64,000 bases of DNA. Source: Gibbula magus. Taxonomy: Eukaryota; Mollusca; Gastropoda; Trochida; Trochidae. Within the stretch, counting starts at the first letter, position 1, and each line of letters begins with the position of its first letter. A model generated the notes under the pieces. That model made no database searches and was not told the DNA's origin. It saw only the letters and a program-made list of their open reading frames with translations. The stretch spans positions 32,307,860 through 32,371,859 of the forward strand of contig OW388293.1 in NCBI GenBank assembly GCA_936450465.1, written 5' to 3'. The translations under genes and the position numbers were made by a program. Of this stretch, positions 1-11,060 are shown piece by piece.

Positions 1-1483
1 ACAGGACTCATCTGTGGAATCTGGAAACCCTTGTATAAAATCGCCATTTTAAAAACAATTCCGATCTTTAAAAAAGGAAAATGTCCTCGTGTGCTTTACC
101 TTCATTAAAAATTGCAAAGCTCAAAAGTAATGCTTAAAAATAAATTTCAAAAGTATCCAATAATCCTAATGAAATAAAAAAAAATCTTTGAAGATCCTTC
201 AAAGGTAAAACACATTAAACTTCCAGGTAAGTTTCTCCCTCTTTGATGGTTCCCAGACAGGGCCAGGTAAGCAGGCAGGTATCCTGAATACATGATGGTA
301 TAATTGCGAATCAGCCGACAAAGGAGGGAGAAAAGTCCCAAGATTATCTGTAAAAAGAGTTAATTACTTGAAAGAAACGAAGCAAGAGTCATGACTTCAG
401 CAGAGAAGATCAGTCTGCACTAGTTTGTACTCAGCCAGGGAGTGGTCACTTGTCAGGGAGCAATCAGTAATTTAACAAAACCCTTGGCTCGAAGACTCCC
501 GTACAGAACGGTATGCGCTGACTATTTGAAGTTGGCTTTTTGGCTTCAAAATTTCATTTGCCAATAAGTCCCGCGTAAACACTCTTCGTCGAAGTCTGGG
601 GTTGTCCCTCTCCCAACAGCTGACCTTCAGTGTGGGCCTGTGTATACGTGACATTTGGGAACTGTTAAAACTATAATTGTGAATGGGATTGCTATAGTTT
701 TAACAGTCATTTTAGTCGCAAACCCCTCGTCTGCGTTTGCACGGAGCACGTGGTTAAGTCGGCTCTTGTTTATTCCCGCCCCGCCGACATTTAAAGAAGG
801 GCAAAGCAGAAATGGATTCTTGTGTCTCTATCCGAGCCCACTAATTGCACTCTGCGTACGCTTGTAATGGGAGTCAACATGCCGAAAAACAGCTTTGACA
901 CGGATTTTGTAAAATATTTAACCTTTACGTATTCTTGGAGCATCACCGGTCACGTGACCTAAAGCTATCTGTGCATGACCGACAATGTGACATCTGATGG
1001 TTGGTTTTATCTTGTCCTAATACTAAATAATCTACTGAATGCTACATCCCCGTATTGTATAACCCTTGCCAGTCTCTAGCACTGGCTTTGTTAAACCTTG
1101 CTACATTCCTTCGCCTTTTCTGTGCCCTAGATTTCATACTGTACTGCCACATCTAGGGGCAGCAACCAGTTTAGCTGGCACAGAAAAGCTGGTGAAATGT
1201 AGCAAAGCTTAAATTAACCAGCGAGGGAGACGAGTTATGCAATACGGAGGAAGCTGCATTCAGTACATTATTAGCACGAGATAACACAATCACCAGGAGA
1301 TTGCCGAGGCAGTTGTACTTGTAAGAATCTGATATTTCTACCGTATTTATTTTCAACGAAAATCACATATTGAAAGAGATTTTAATATATAACGTCACTT
1401 ATAGAATATTAACTACATAATGAGAATACAAATGAGAAGAAATGCATGTTGTCATCGAAATGGCCAATGAAATACTGTTTGTC
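1..1483. other. Gene-free stretch with two foldback structures
   Basis: I see no supportable gene here; the short open frames have no recognisable motif. The stretch holds a perfect 15-bp inverted repeat with a 17-nt loop (661-675 with 693-707) and an imperfect foldback at 1093-1210. The outer arms of the latter (1093-1127 and 1175-1210) enclose a smaller CCCTAGAT/ATCTAGGG stem. Both look like small MITE-type relics. Confidence 0.5.
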
Positions 1484-1618
1484 AGTCTCTTATAACCCTT
1501 TTGGGTGGCATTTGTACTTTTACACCCCTGCAATTACGCTTAACCTGTATTTTAACCCATGTTGTACAAATGGTGAGACTATAATAAACTATATTGTATT
1601 GTATTGTATTGTATTGTA
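1484..1618 (+). mobile_element. LINE 3'-end remnant with (TATTG)n tail
   Basis: The segment contains TATAACCC, a short loop and GGGTGG, then a GTGAGACT box, ATAATAAACT and a TATTG microsatellite. The same order (AACCC hairpin, about 70-90 nt, GTGAGACTGAAATA, microsatellite) ends the LINE copies near 25,990-26,118 and 40,444-40,570. I infer a dead 3' untranslated end of a related LINE; no coding part is left. Confidence 0.55.
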
Positions 1619-4600
1619 CTCAAACGTTTTAACTACTACTTGGTTTATTTTGGAAAGGACAACATCAGAGTATGACTTTCATGCTTAAATATTTCCTTCA
1701 AAATATAGACGATGCAAATCAGTACAATGTTCCTTCATCCGTACATCACCTTGACACTAACTTTAGCCTCAACACGATAAATCAGGCATAGAAAATAGCC
1801 TAACACTAACATATGGAAGACATTCAATATCTAATAAAATGGTGATCTTTTCAGATTGGCAATATTTTCCGAGTCTGAGTGTACGACTAGTACAGATGTT
1901 GTGTCAAATTGAAAACATACTCTCTGACACTACTTCATTTCAGTATTGAATTACGTATACATAGCCATTTCATTAATCAGCTTTATTAATACAAACACAA
2001 ATGACTTTCAGTCCAAATCAGCCTAAATCTATTACTGAGCATGATGGTCAGGCACCCAGCTTTAGCGAAACTTAAATATGAAGATCTTATATGTCATGCA
2101 ATAGAAAAAAACACATCTATACTTTTATAATATTGTAAACATATGATAAAACTGCTCATTTATATCCTAGTTTCGGTTTTAATATTGAAACTTTGTTCTC
2201 GTTGAAAAATGAACCTACCTTCGATTCCGGTGACAATTTGGACAATCTGGACATTTTGAAATGCCTTACACAGGTAGCTATAGGACACCTTCAGCGCGCC
2301 CTTAATTGCCATCTAGAGATTTTCCTTCACTTGTAGTGTTTATGTCCATGTTCATATTAGCAGTGCTCTGTAGTCTCTTCACGACGTAATAATTAAATGA
2401 AAGCTCACAACAATGATTTTCCAATTAAGAGTTATCTTCCTTGAATATACAATTAAATTGATGTTCTGTTTTGATAGGGACTATGTCAGCTATCCTCTGA
2501 TGACATAATTTTAAGTTTTGGGATTTTATTTAAGTGTAAATTTACTGTAAGTGTGACAATTCCATGTTTTTCTTAATAGTATGAAAAACTATTTTATGAC
2601 TAATGAAACAGTATTCTTTTAAACTTATCTGAAAATTAATCAAAATGTGTGAATTAATTATTGCCTAAAAAGGTCTGCTCGGTTTTATAAGAATACTGAG
2701 ACATCTTTAAAAACAAACACAAGCTAAATTATAACACTAAACATTTTACTTTAAAGAGAGAACATTTTACTGACATAATGCTTTAAGTGACATTTGTTCA
2801 ACAAATATTGTAGTGACTAATTACTTTCATGACTTAATTATATTCAGGACAAATTAAACTACTAACAATACTATATTTAAAATCTTTCCAAAAAATTTGG
2901 TATTTTTTTTATCTTACTTCATATATAGTTGAAAAGACCGATATGCTAGTCGAAATGAAAGAATATTGATCAAGTCAAACCCGCCTATATTTCACATATA
3001 TGTAAGCGTCTACACAATCAAGTTTGCTCCAATCAAACTGTTCAAATTCGCTCGATGATGTTATGAACTCTATCGTTTAATGTTTAATTTCAATAATGAA
3101 ATGGCTATTTACGAGTATATAAAGCGCAGTTACTATCATTTTATAGATCTGGTGACAAAGGAACTATACAAGGCCGATGTTAAAATCATTTCCGTTTTAA
3201 GTATCTATATCTGGATATGATTGCCATTTAGCGAGTCGAATCAATTTCATTTTGAAGTTATAAAAATCCAGGGGTCGTGTCAATTAAACCTCAAGGGATA
3301 CAAGGGTCGCTTAACTGATACGCCACCTGGTGTTAAACCTGAGAGTGATCTCCCCTGAGAAGGGTTATATGTCTGCTGAGAGATGTCCATTTTAACGCTT
3401 GTTACTGTCAGTCGGTGGCACCGATTCCATCAGACAACAGCTGAGCTGTAGAATAGTCTATATCTTGTCAGTTATCATATTTCAGAATATTAAGATGTCA
3501 CCTTTAATAGGCAAGGTCTTTGTGACGTATTTTACGGAATGCATCTTTTTTTTAAAAATTGTTTAAATGTACTTGATGCCTTTGGATTAAAAAACACTTA
3601 CAATAAATATGTACACGTATACTACAACGATATTACATGTTAGTAGCGCTTACATAAAATAACCAAAAACTTGTTATTATATTTAACGGGATTGATGTTT
3701 TTATACCATTTTTTTTCTTCAAGCTTTTCAAATTAAGGGCCTACAAGAAATAAAAAGACACAATCCAGTATCTGAATGCATTATATCGTACCAATGTATA
3801 CTATTAACGACTAGGATCCATTGGTGGTATTAACAATTGTTTCCCATCGAATCAAACAGCAACAATCAAAAGTCAGCTTCTCCTCTCGCATAACGGACTG
3901 AAATAACCAATTACCTATGAGAAAATCTTATACAACTCAAATAGCCGTAACAAAAACAATAACACGGGACATTTATAGACCTAACTTGTGATTATTTTCA
4001 TTTCATTATCAAGTAAAACAAATAGACAGTGATTCGGCTGTATAATTCCAGCTGTCGACAAACCCCTGTTAAAAGGCGTGTGTCACAAGTCCCGTGAGAC
4101 CTTGCGAGATTTAGCGAGAACGCCACCTGACGGTCTCGTCACTCGCGAGGATTATTCCCCTTGACGTAATCTTCAGTCATGGGAGGTAATATCAGGGGAA
4201 TTACAGGGTTACTCTAAATTGGCACTTACTAAAACGATTGACAAGACAATTTAGAAGTTGTTGCTAAACATACTAAACTTCATACATACAAATAGATGTT
4301 GATCGTTCTTAAAGACGTGTAACATGGCAATATTCACAAATTTATTTGAGAAAAGTCCGATGTTGAGCATGAGGAAATTCTTTATAATGACTATGTGTCT
4401 ATTCGTTGGACAATTTCATGAACATATGTAATGCGTCAGGTGTTTGTTAAATGTGGCTTATTAAATGATCTACAGGAACTGATTGAAGACCCCGAAAATG
4501 TATTACACATTTATTGTACAGAACTGGTCTGTAACTTACATATATATACGTACCTTCACATGTTCAAATTCTGAGAGATCAACTTTCAAAAACAACCAAA

Positions 4601-5044
4601 ATATATAACAATTACATGTTATGTCAAGTAGATTACAATCACAAATCAGCTTTGACTGCAAAAACGAAACAATTGGTCTTATTCTTTATATCTTTCGAAA
4701 TCCCGAAAATTACAGTTAATTGTAGCCACTCGCTCTTTTACCAGGCTGATACGTTTTGTCTAACTTCTAAAAAGTATCCGACAAAACTCGTCCTGAAATA
4801 CATTCGTTTTACACCAACTAAACCTAATGGGTGTTAACTAAACGAAAGTGAAAATAGTCAGAACAATACGCCACTGCTGATTGCGCTACTAATTGACCAG
4901 TTGCGGGCTATACGTCAAGTTTAGTAATTAGAACCCCGCTGCTCTCGGGTAGAACTGACGCTTGTAAATTTCATGGTTAGCCAAGACTGACGCAAGATGT
5001 TGAGACAGGGAATGAAAAGTAAGCGGAACAGACCACTAGAAGGA
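1619..5044. other. AT-rich gene-free stretch
   Basis: No reading frame with a recognisable product and no clear repeat structure was seen. Short frames such as the one at 4616-4837 lack any family motif. Confidence 0.45.
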
Positions 5045-5125
5045 CGGCAGGGTGGGGTTGAGGAGACGGGAGGGGGTAGGCGAGACAAGGTGGACGGGAG
5101 GGGAGAGTTGGGTAGGGGGTTGGTT
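5045..5125 (+). other. Purine/G-rich tract with a G-quadruplex motif
   Basis: Four G-runs at 5096-5098, 5100-5103, 5110-5112 and 5115-5119 are separated by loops of 1, 6 and 2 nt, which fits the canonical G3+N1-7 pattern. The surrounding 80 bp is almost entirely purine on the plus strand, unlike its AT-rich surroundings. Confidence 0.5.
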
Positions 5126-5766
5126 ATCCCTGTGGACACCTGTAGGTGTGTATTTCTCATTACAACTGATACGAGCGAGCATCACCACACATCAACTCGT
5201 AATAGTGCAGATTACGTGGCTTTCAAGTGATATGCATGGATGCTAATTTGATAGCATGATTGATGACTTCTTCTTCTGGTTCTGTGTCCAATAGTGTTTG
5301 CTTATTATAAATGTGTTATTTAAAGTGTTTTAACTTTAATCTACAAACACAGATGCTCAATTGCTCAATCAATGATAATGTTGATATGGTTAAACAATAA
5401 TGCTGTTGAAAATGTAATGGATTCTGTTCTGTGTTACCTGATCATTACGTCTTAACCATTACGGAGCCTTCATGAAGTGTACATGGTCGCTTATATGTTT
5501 GACATTAATGCTATTGTTTTGTGTCCAAAATGATAAATACTTAAAACACGGTATTAAATTTGAAATGTTTGGATGTGCTGTTGCAATGTTTACATCACTT
5601 CAGTATGAAACCAGTGCCTTCCAGGTGCCACTTGAAGCTTCCGATGAAATCGTCAATTTCAAAGATTTACAATTTAAATATTATATAAACACATTATCAA
5701 ACAAACATTGAGTGAAAGTAAATTGTTGGCGCTGAAATTAAAAACACCTTTTAACTTTGCATTTAG
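5126..5766. other. Gene-free stretch
   Basis: Nothing recognisable. A 79-codon open frame at 5472-5711 begins with a hydrophobic segment (residues about 7-17) but has no other support; I do not call it a gene. Confidence 0.4.
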
Positions 5767-6896
5767 AAAGGCGACAGCGAGTCGCTAGGTATCAGTCGCT
5801 ACTATACGGTAATACGCGCAGGAGGACCGAATAGGGATGGGATCAAATTAGGGGCGGGGGAGGGATTCCGGGGAATTTCCCGGTCATCGATGAAACTCTG
5901 TTGACGAAAAACGACTATTTTGGATAATTAGATATCATGGTTTTACATGATGCAACAAATTATACATCACTCACGACGAACAGTAAGAAAGCATAATAAT
6001 CAAAACTGACCATACAATCGTCAGAAATACAGTCTGACTAAAACCGACGGTATTCTGCGGGAAAAAATGTGCAAAAGAGTGCATCTACCGGGATACGAAC
6101 TCATCTTCTGGCGAGGAATCTACAGAACCTGTTCGTATCCCGGTAGATATTATTTTTCAAATTTTATTCTTTGGAACAAGGTCGATTTGAATCAGACTGG
6201 TCAGAAATAGAACAAAAGAAGAACTGGATCAGAATGTTATTCAATGTTGACCAGGCATACGCGTAAGACTAACGGTCGCGTATGTAGAATTTAGCATTTA
6301 AATATATATAAAAAATAAAAAAAACACCGAAATATTGCCCCAGGTAAAGAATAACGCTGCAATCAATCCCGGATTCCTCACTTTGCCTGTTGAGGGTCAA
6401 ATGCCAGAGCCAGATGGTCCCGTCTCCCTTCCTTCTACAACCCTATCAGTTCCTTGCTTACACTCCATCTAACATAATCTTCCGAAAATTGAAAAGATAA
6501 AGGACAAGTGTTGCGCCATTTTGACAAAGATATTTCAATGACATTTCTCGTCAATGCCGCCCATTGATGCCCTACAAATATCATTCTGAAGGTAAGGATA
6601 TCGTGTACCTTTTGGGTTTTAAACATTGTCATTTTCCGTCAATACAGTCCATTGACGTCCAACAAAGATACCTCTGAATAGTAAGGGTATCATGTACCTT
6701 TAGCAGCACGAAATTAAAAAGACAATGAATTAACATTACATCATCCAAACTTTGTCATTTTTGGTCAACAGTGTTTCATTGATGATGAACAAATGCCCCG
6801 GGAAGAGAAGGATATCATGTCCCCTTAATTTGATGATCTCCCCCGTATGGTCCTCCTGGACGTATTACCGTGTAGTAGCGACTAGCTGTCACCTTT
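5767..6896. mobile_element. Non-autonomous TIR element, about 1.13 kb
   Basis: The left end (about 5767-5855) and the reverse complement of the right end (about 6826-6896) match along roughly 70-80 bp. Shared blocks are AAAGG-GACAG, AGTCGCTACTA-ACGGTAATACG, AGGAGGACC and ATCAAATTA. The left arm has an extra 9-13 bp. No transposase frame lies inside. The right half contains about three diverged copies of a 100-120-bp unit (near 6510-6605, 6610-6700 and 6740-6830), each with a GTCATTTT...GTCAA...CCATTGA and GGATATCATGT-type core. A perfect 18-bp hairpin sits at 6083-6148. I could not identify a target-site duplication, so the superfamily is unassigned. Confidence 0.6.
6083..6148. repeat. Perfect 18-bp inverted repeat
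   Basis: Positions 6083-6100 are the exact reverse complement of 6131-6148, with a 30-nt spacer. Each arm contains GTTCGTATCCC or its complement, resembling a tRNA B box (GGTTCGANNCC). No A box or cloverleaf was found, so a tRNA is not supported. Confidence 0.55.
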
Positions 6897-8323
6897 GTTC
6901 CCCAAGAAGCGCCCCTAATCCACAACCCGTATTGAAGTCTCGCTAAGCTAACAGACTTCTCACGTACTATTACCCCGACCACAATCTACTAATGGTCTAT
7001 TAAAGAGCGTCTGTTGACACTTGGCGCTTTACATACACTATCAAGTGGCTCGTAGCTTCCGTTACAAATTGACATAAGCACGATCGGTTGACTCTTGGTC
7101 CTGGAATTGGGGGGTTTGAAAGAGACGGGGGTAAAATAAAGGTTTGCACCTGAGGGGAAGGAAGCTACCCCCATTAGCGAAGGAGTTCAAGACATTCCGC
7201 TATGTTCAACACGAGGACGCCAATTTTAACTTATACTTGGAATTTCTGACTTTAATTTCAAAGTGTTAGCCCTCCTTATAATGAAGTTTGGACAAAGGAA
7301 TTTGGTATTTGTGAATTTAAAAGATTTGTTCAGTGTGATGGGGAGTGTGGTGAACATGGTTGAAATAAATAAACAGTTTCTGCCTAAATTTCAATTTGAA
7401 ATTTGAAATGCATTGTGTGTAATTTGAAGTATGAGACATGAATGTACCTTTTACTGTTGAAATCGAAGTTTGGACGTTCTGACATGAGTCAGAAAATGAT
7501 AAGTTATGTTAGTGTATTATTGTTTTCTCACAATACTACATCATGTCGTTTAATTTGTGCGGACTGGCACCGTATTTATAAAATAATACGTTTATACTTG
7601 ATTTTTTTCTTGTCTTTCTAAGCTTACGAAACAGTAAACTTAAAAATTGCATGAAAGTAAAACACCGACAAAACGGATAATTTAAAGCCTGAACTTAAAT
7701 TTCATGTTCAAACCCCCAGTCTGATTGTACTACCACGCTGTCTGTGATTTCAATGTATTCCTGATCAGCACATATCTATACAGCCTTCCTTAAGAAACGT
7801 TACAAGTTGATAATAAATTCAACATTATGTACCGCAAAGGAACATCAGATAATAGGTAAGGCATGAAAATGACCGAAGAACATGCATCCAGTTCTTGAAC
7901 AAATAAACATAATGATTACTTCCATAAATGTTTCCTCAGAAAACACCAACACTGTCAGAGCATTCTCATGAGAGCGGGATATAATCATCATGTACGACAC
8001 GAACAAATACATTAGTGTACACACATACCCCCTCCAGAGATGAGTGATTGTCACGGTTCCATCTACTGACAAAGTGTCCTGTATATCATATGGAATGGTC
8101 TGTCACTGTTTATACACGACCATATATCACTTTCCTAGACCCCCGACTCGCTCTCCTTCTTCTAATATCAACACTACTTATTTGGTCCTTATAATAGATT
8201 TACAGATTTATGATAGAGCTTAAAATATAGTAGCACACTTTTGATACAGATTATCCCAACAACGTGTTTAGATCATCAAGTCATGCTTTAACATATGTAC
8301 TGCTCATACGACACCTGCGCCCC
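6897..8323. other. Gene-free stretch
   Basis: No motif-bearing reading frame and no clear repeat ends were seen between the TIR element and the first GTTCAA MITE. Confidence 0.45.
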
Positions 8324-8527
8324 GTTCAATAGCAGCGAGCGCTTCAATTGCTCAATGTAGCGCTCAATGTAGCGCTCAATGTAGCGCTTCTTCTCTCTTG
8401 AACGACACAGTGCAAATTCCTCTAAGTTTGCTCGCCTTGCTACGTAGCGCTACATTGAGCAATCGCGTTCAAGATAGGTTTCAAAGTAATCGCTCTTTGA
8501 GCGATTACTTTGAAACCTATCTTGAAC
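8324..8527. mobile_element. Short GTTCAA-ended MITE, copy 1 (204 bp)
   Basis: Begins GTTCAATAGCAGCGAG and ends TCTTGAAC. It contains three direct copies of a CAATGTAGCGCT motif near 8352-8388 and a perfect 61-nt hairpin at 8467-8527 (29-bp arms, 3-nt loop). The reverse complement of 14,950-15,150 aligns along its whole length, which identifies it as a dispersed element rather than a unique hairpin. Confidence 0.65.
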
Positions 8528-11060
8528 ACGGCAATGCTGTAACTGATAACTGCAGCAAAGACATGATAGCAAATAGTGTCATGGTTAACGTTGTTGTAGG
8601 GTTTGCTACTGTATAGCATATACACAGAGTCGAAATAGTATAGATTTTTTTTGGTCAATACATAAGTACAAGAAGATTTTCTGGATAACAACTCCGTTCG
8701 CATTAAATAATTTGACATCAAGAAAATCTTCCTTTTATTCTGCAATAAGTTTAAAAAAAACTCTCTGCCGACAAGACAGTAGCCTCCGGAAGTCCAGAAT
8801 CCAGAGGCTGAAGTTCATGGAGGTTCCTGTTCATTATAAGGAAACTAATTCTCAGTTTTACGACATAGGATATTCTTGGAAACCAAAGCCCTTGGGAGTT
8901 TATAAACGATCAACTTCATTATACCAAACTGATGGAACACGACAACTGACAACCATTTGTAAAATAATAAAATATAAAATGATGTTCGTTTAACGGTTTC
9001 AGTCAGTGAAAATAAACTTGAAAGTGGTGGTTAGGAAAATATAATTCCACATTTACGACTCAGCGCAGACTACATACTTACGGAATGCCGAGGCAGAATT
9101 CACTTTTAATTTATGTAAAACTTCAAGGGAGACAATAACCACACGCCCTACAGTTTGGACGAGAAACCCAGTCTCTCTTTTAATTAAAACTCTCTAAACA
9201 AAGACATCATAAGCAATAACGACTTAACGTACGACCTCCAACAGGCTTCGAACGATCGTTAATGGCCGCTCAATGATTACCCAGCATGCAGTGGGCGTGA
9301 TTGATGGGTCTGTTGTCTATTTCAACATTCCGAGGGAGTAGTTTGGTATTGGGAAGACACTGACTCTGTCAGAATGTCCTCCTTTGTGTTTGATCTCTCT
9401 ACAGTGAGTGTCCGCGTACGCCGAAGACGCTTCGGACATGTCCGGAATGTTGTCCGAATTGCTCCCGTCCATGTGCCTTGTAATGGACAATGCGAAGCGC
9501 GGCCACGTGGCTTGACCACTGGTCAGAGAGTAAAACACACATGGGGACAAATTTTTGCAAGTGTGATACTACATATTTGCCACATGTTATTTTCTGTGTG
9601 TAATTATAGTGACCATGCTGTTTGTTGTAGCCTGTTAGTACGATAGGGACATAACTTAAAGATACGGTTCTAGTTGAGTATCCGCTATCATGTTTTTGTG
9701 AATTACGTGAAATGAGAAAAAGGCTGTATTTAAATATTTTTTTTAACTTTTTAATAATGAAACAAATGTATTGATAGGATATCCACAAAGTGAAATGTAT
9801 CATTAGAATGATCAACAATATCTTGGTTAATGACGTAGCAAAGCTTTCCACTCGAAACGTCGATGAATAGGTTCACTTCACATTGTTTTTATTTTTCAAT
9901 TAATATGCGCTAGTGTTTTTAAATCAAATTGTCAGATATCGAAATAAGCCTCTAAGTTATATGTTTAAACTGTATTGTGCAAAACTAATATATTAATTAC
10001 ATACATGTATATGTGTAAACATAAATGTCTTCTTGAATTTCGTTTCCCACAAAAGATAACTCGAGTCCTCTCTTTTTTAAAGAAGACATGAATACAATTA
10101 CAATCAAGCAACGTAGAACTGAGATAATATGTATTGTAACACGAGTTTTTTTTTTTTTAAAAAGCGCCGGTACGACCGGGTATATTTTGTTAATGTGACA
10201 TTAGCGGAGATACTTTCAACGGTACATGTAAGCTTACAAAGAGTGATTTAAAACGGTTCATTCAGGATTTCGATTTGGCGGTTGTTTTGATGTTGATTAA
10301 TAGCACATTCGCACTATCTTCCTTCTTCTTGATTTCCCCAGTTCACCAACCGCAGTTCATGACTTCATTGAAACAAACCTAAAAGGCAAGATGGCGCAAA
10401 ATGCACCAATTAAAAGCATGTCCTAAATTATGGTCAGTGACCAAAGATGCAATGTGGAAACTGTTACAAAGAACGAGTCTACTAGATCATTGTCTCACCA
10501 CAGTGTCGGGTTATATAAGACCAATGACGTCGGAGAAAATCTTCAGCGGAGATAGAATAGGTTATTTGTCGGATTTAATTGAGAATGAAAAAAATTCATT
10601 GAATCTAATTTTTCTTTTCATTAAGGTGTTCTTCCTACTTGTCACGTTCTATATTTGAATAGTGAATAAAGCGAAGCATAGTGTGGCAATTACTGCAGTA
10701 ATGTAAGTTTGCATTGATATGTACTATATAATGTCTATGTTATAGATATAGCGACTGCTGAAATAAAGACGTTCGTGTTAGTCCGGTTGTGACAACTAGG
10801 TTGCGTGTTTCTTAAACAGTAACAGCAGTAATAACCTATATACATATATATGCTATTCCGCCCGGTTTATGTAGTGTTGCACATTGACCAACCCAGGTAC
10901 CGGGTATCATTGGTCAGTTCTTACACTCAAACTATGAAAAAAGTATTTATTCTGAAAATATCACCATTTTTATTAAATATTAAAAACGAGACTGCAAGAA
11001 AGGGAATTTTCATTAAAAAAGGCCCCTTTCAATTATTTTTTTTTACAGTCTAAGTGTTAG
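8528..11060. other. Gene-free stretch upstream of the LINE
   Basis: No supported gene. The 150-codon minus frame at 9399-9851 has a hydrophobic start but overlaps other open frames and matches nothing I recognise. A T-run followed by an A-run lies near 10,145-10,162. Confidence 0.4.

Noticed and set aside
6083..6148. tRNA gene or tRNA-derived SINE from the GTTCGTATCCC box
   Set aside because: No A box, no cloverleaf, and the box occurs as both arms of a hairpin.
9399..9851. 150-codon minus frame as a membrane protein gene
   Set aside because: Only a hydrophobic start; overlaps other open frames and has no family motif.
10401..10658. 85-codon plus frame ending in a hydrophobic stretch
   Set aside because: No recognisable domain or promoter context; length is within chance for AT-rich DNA.
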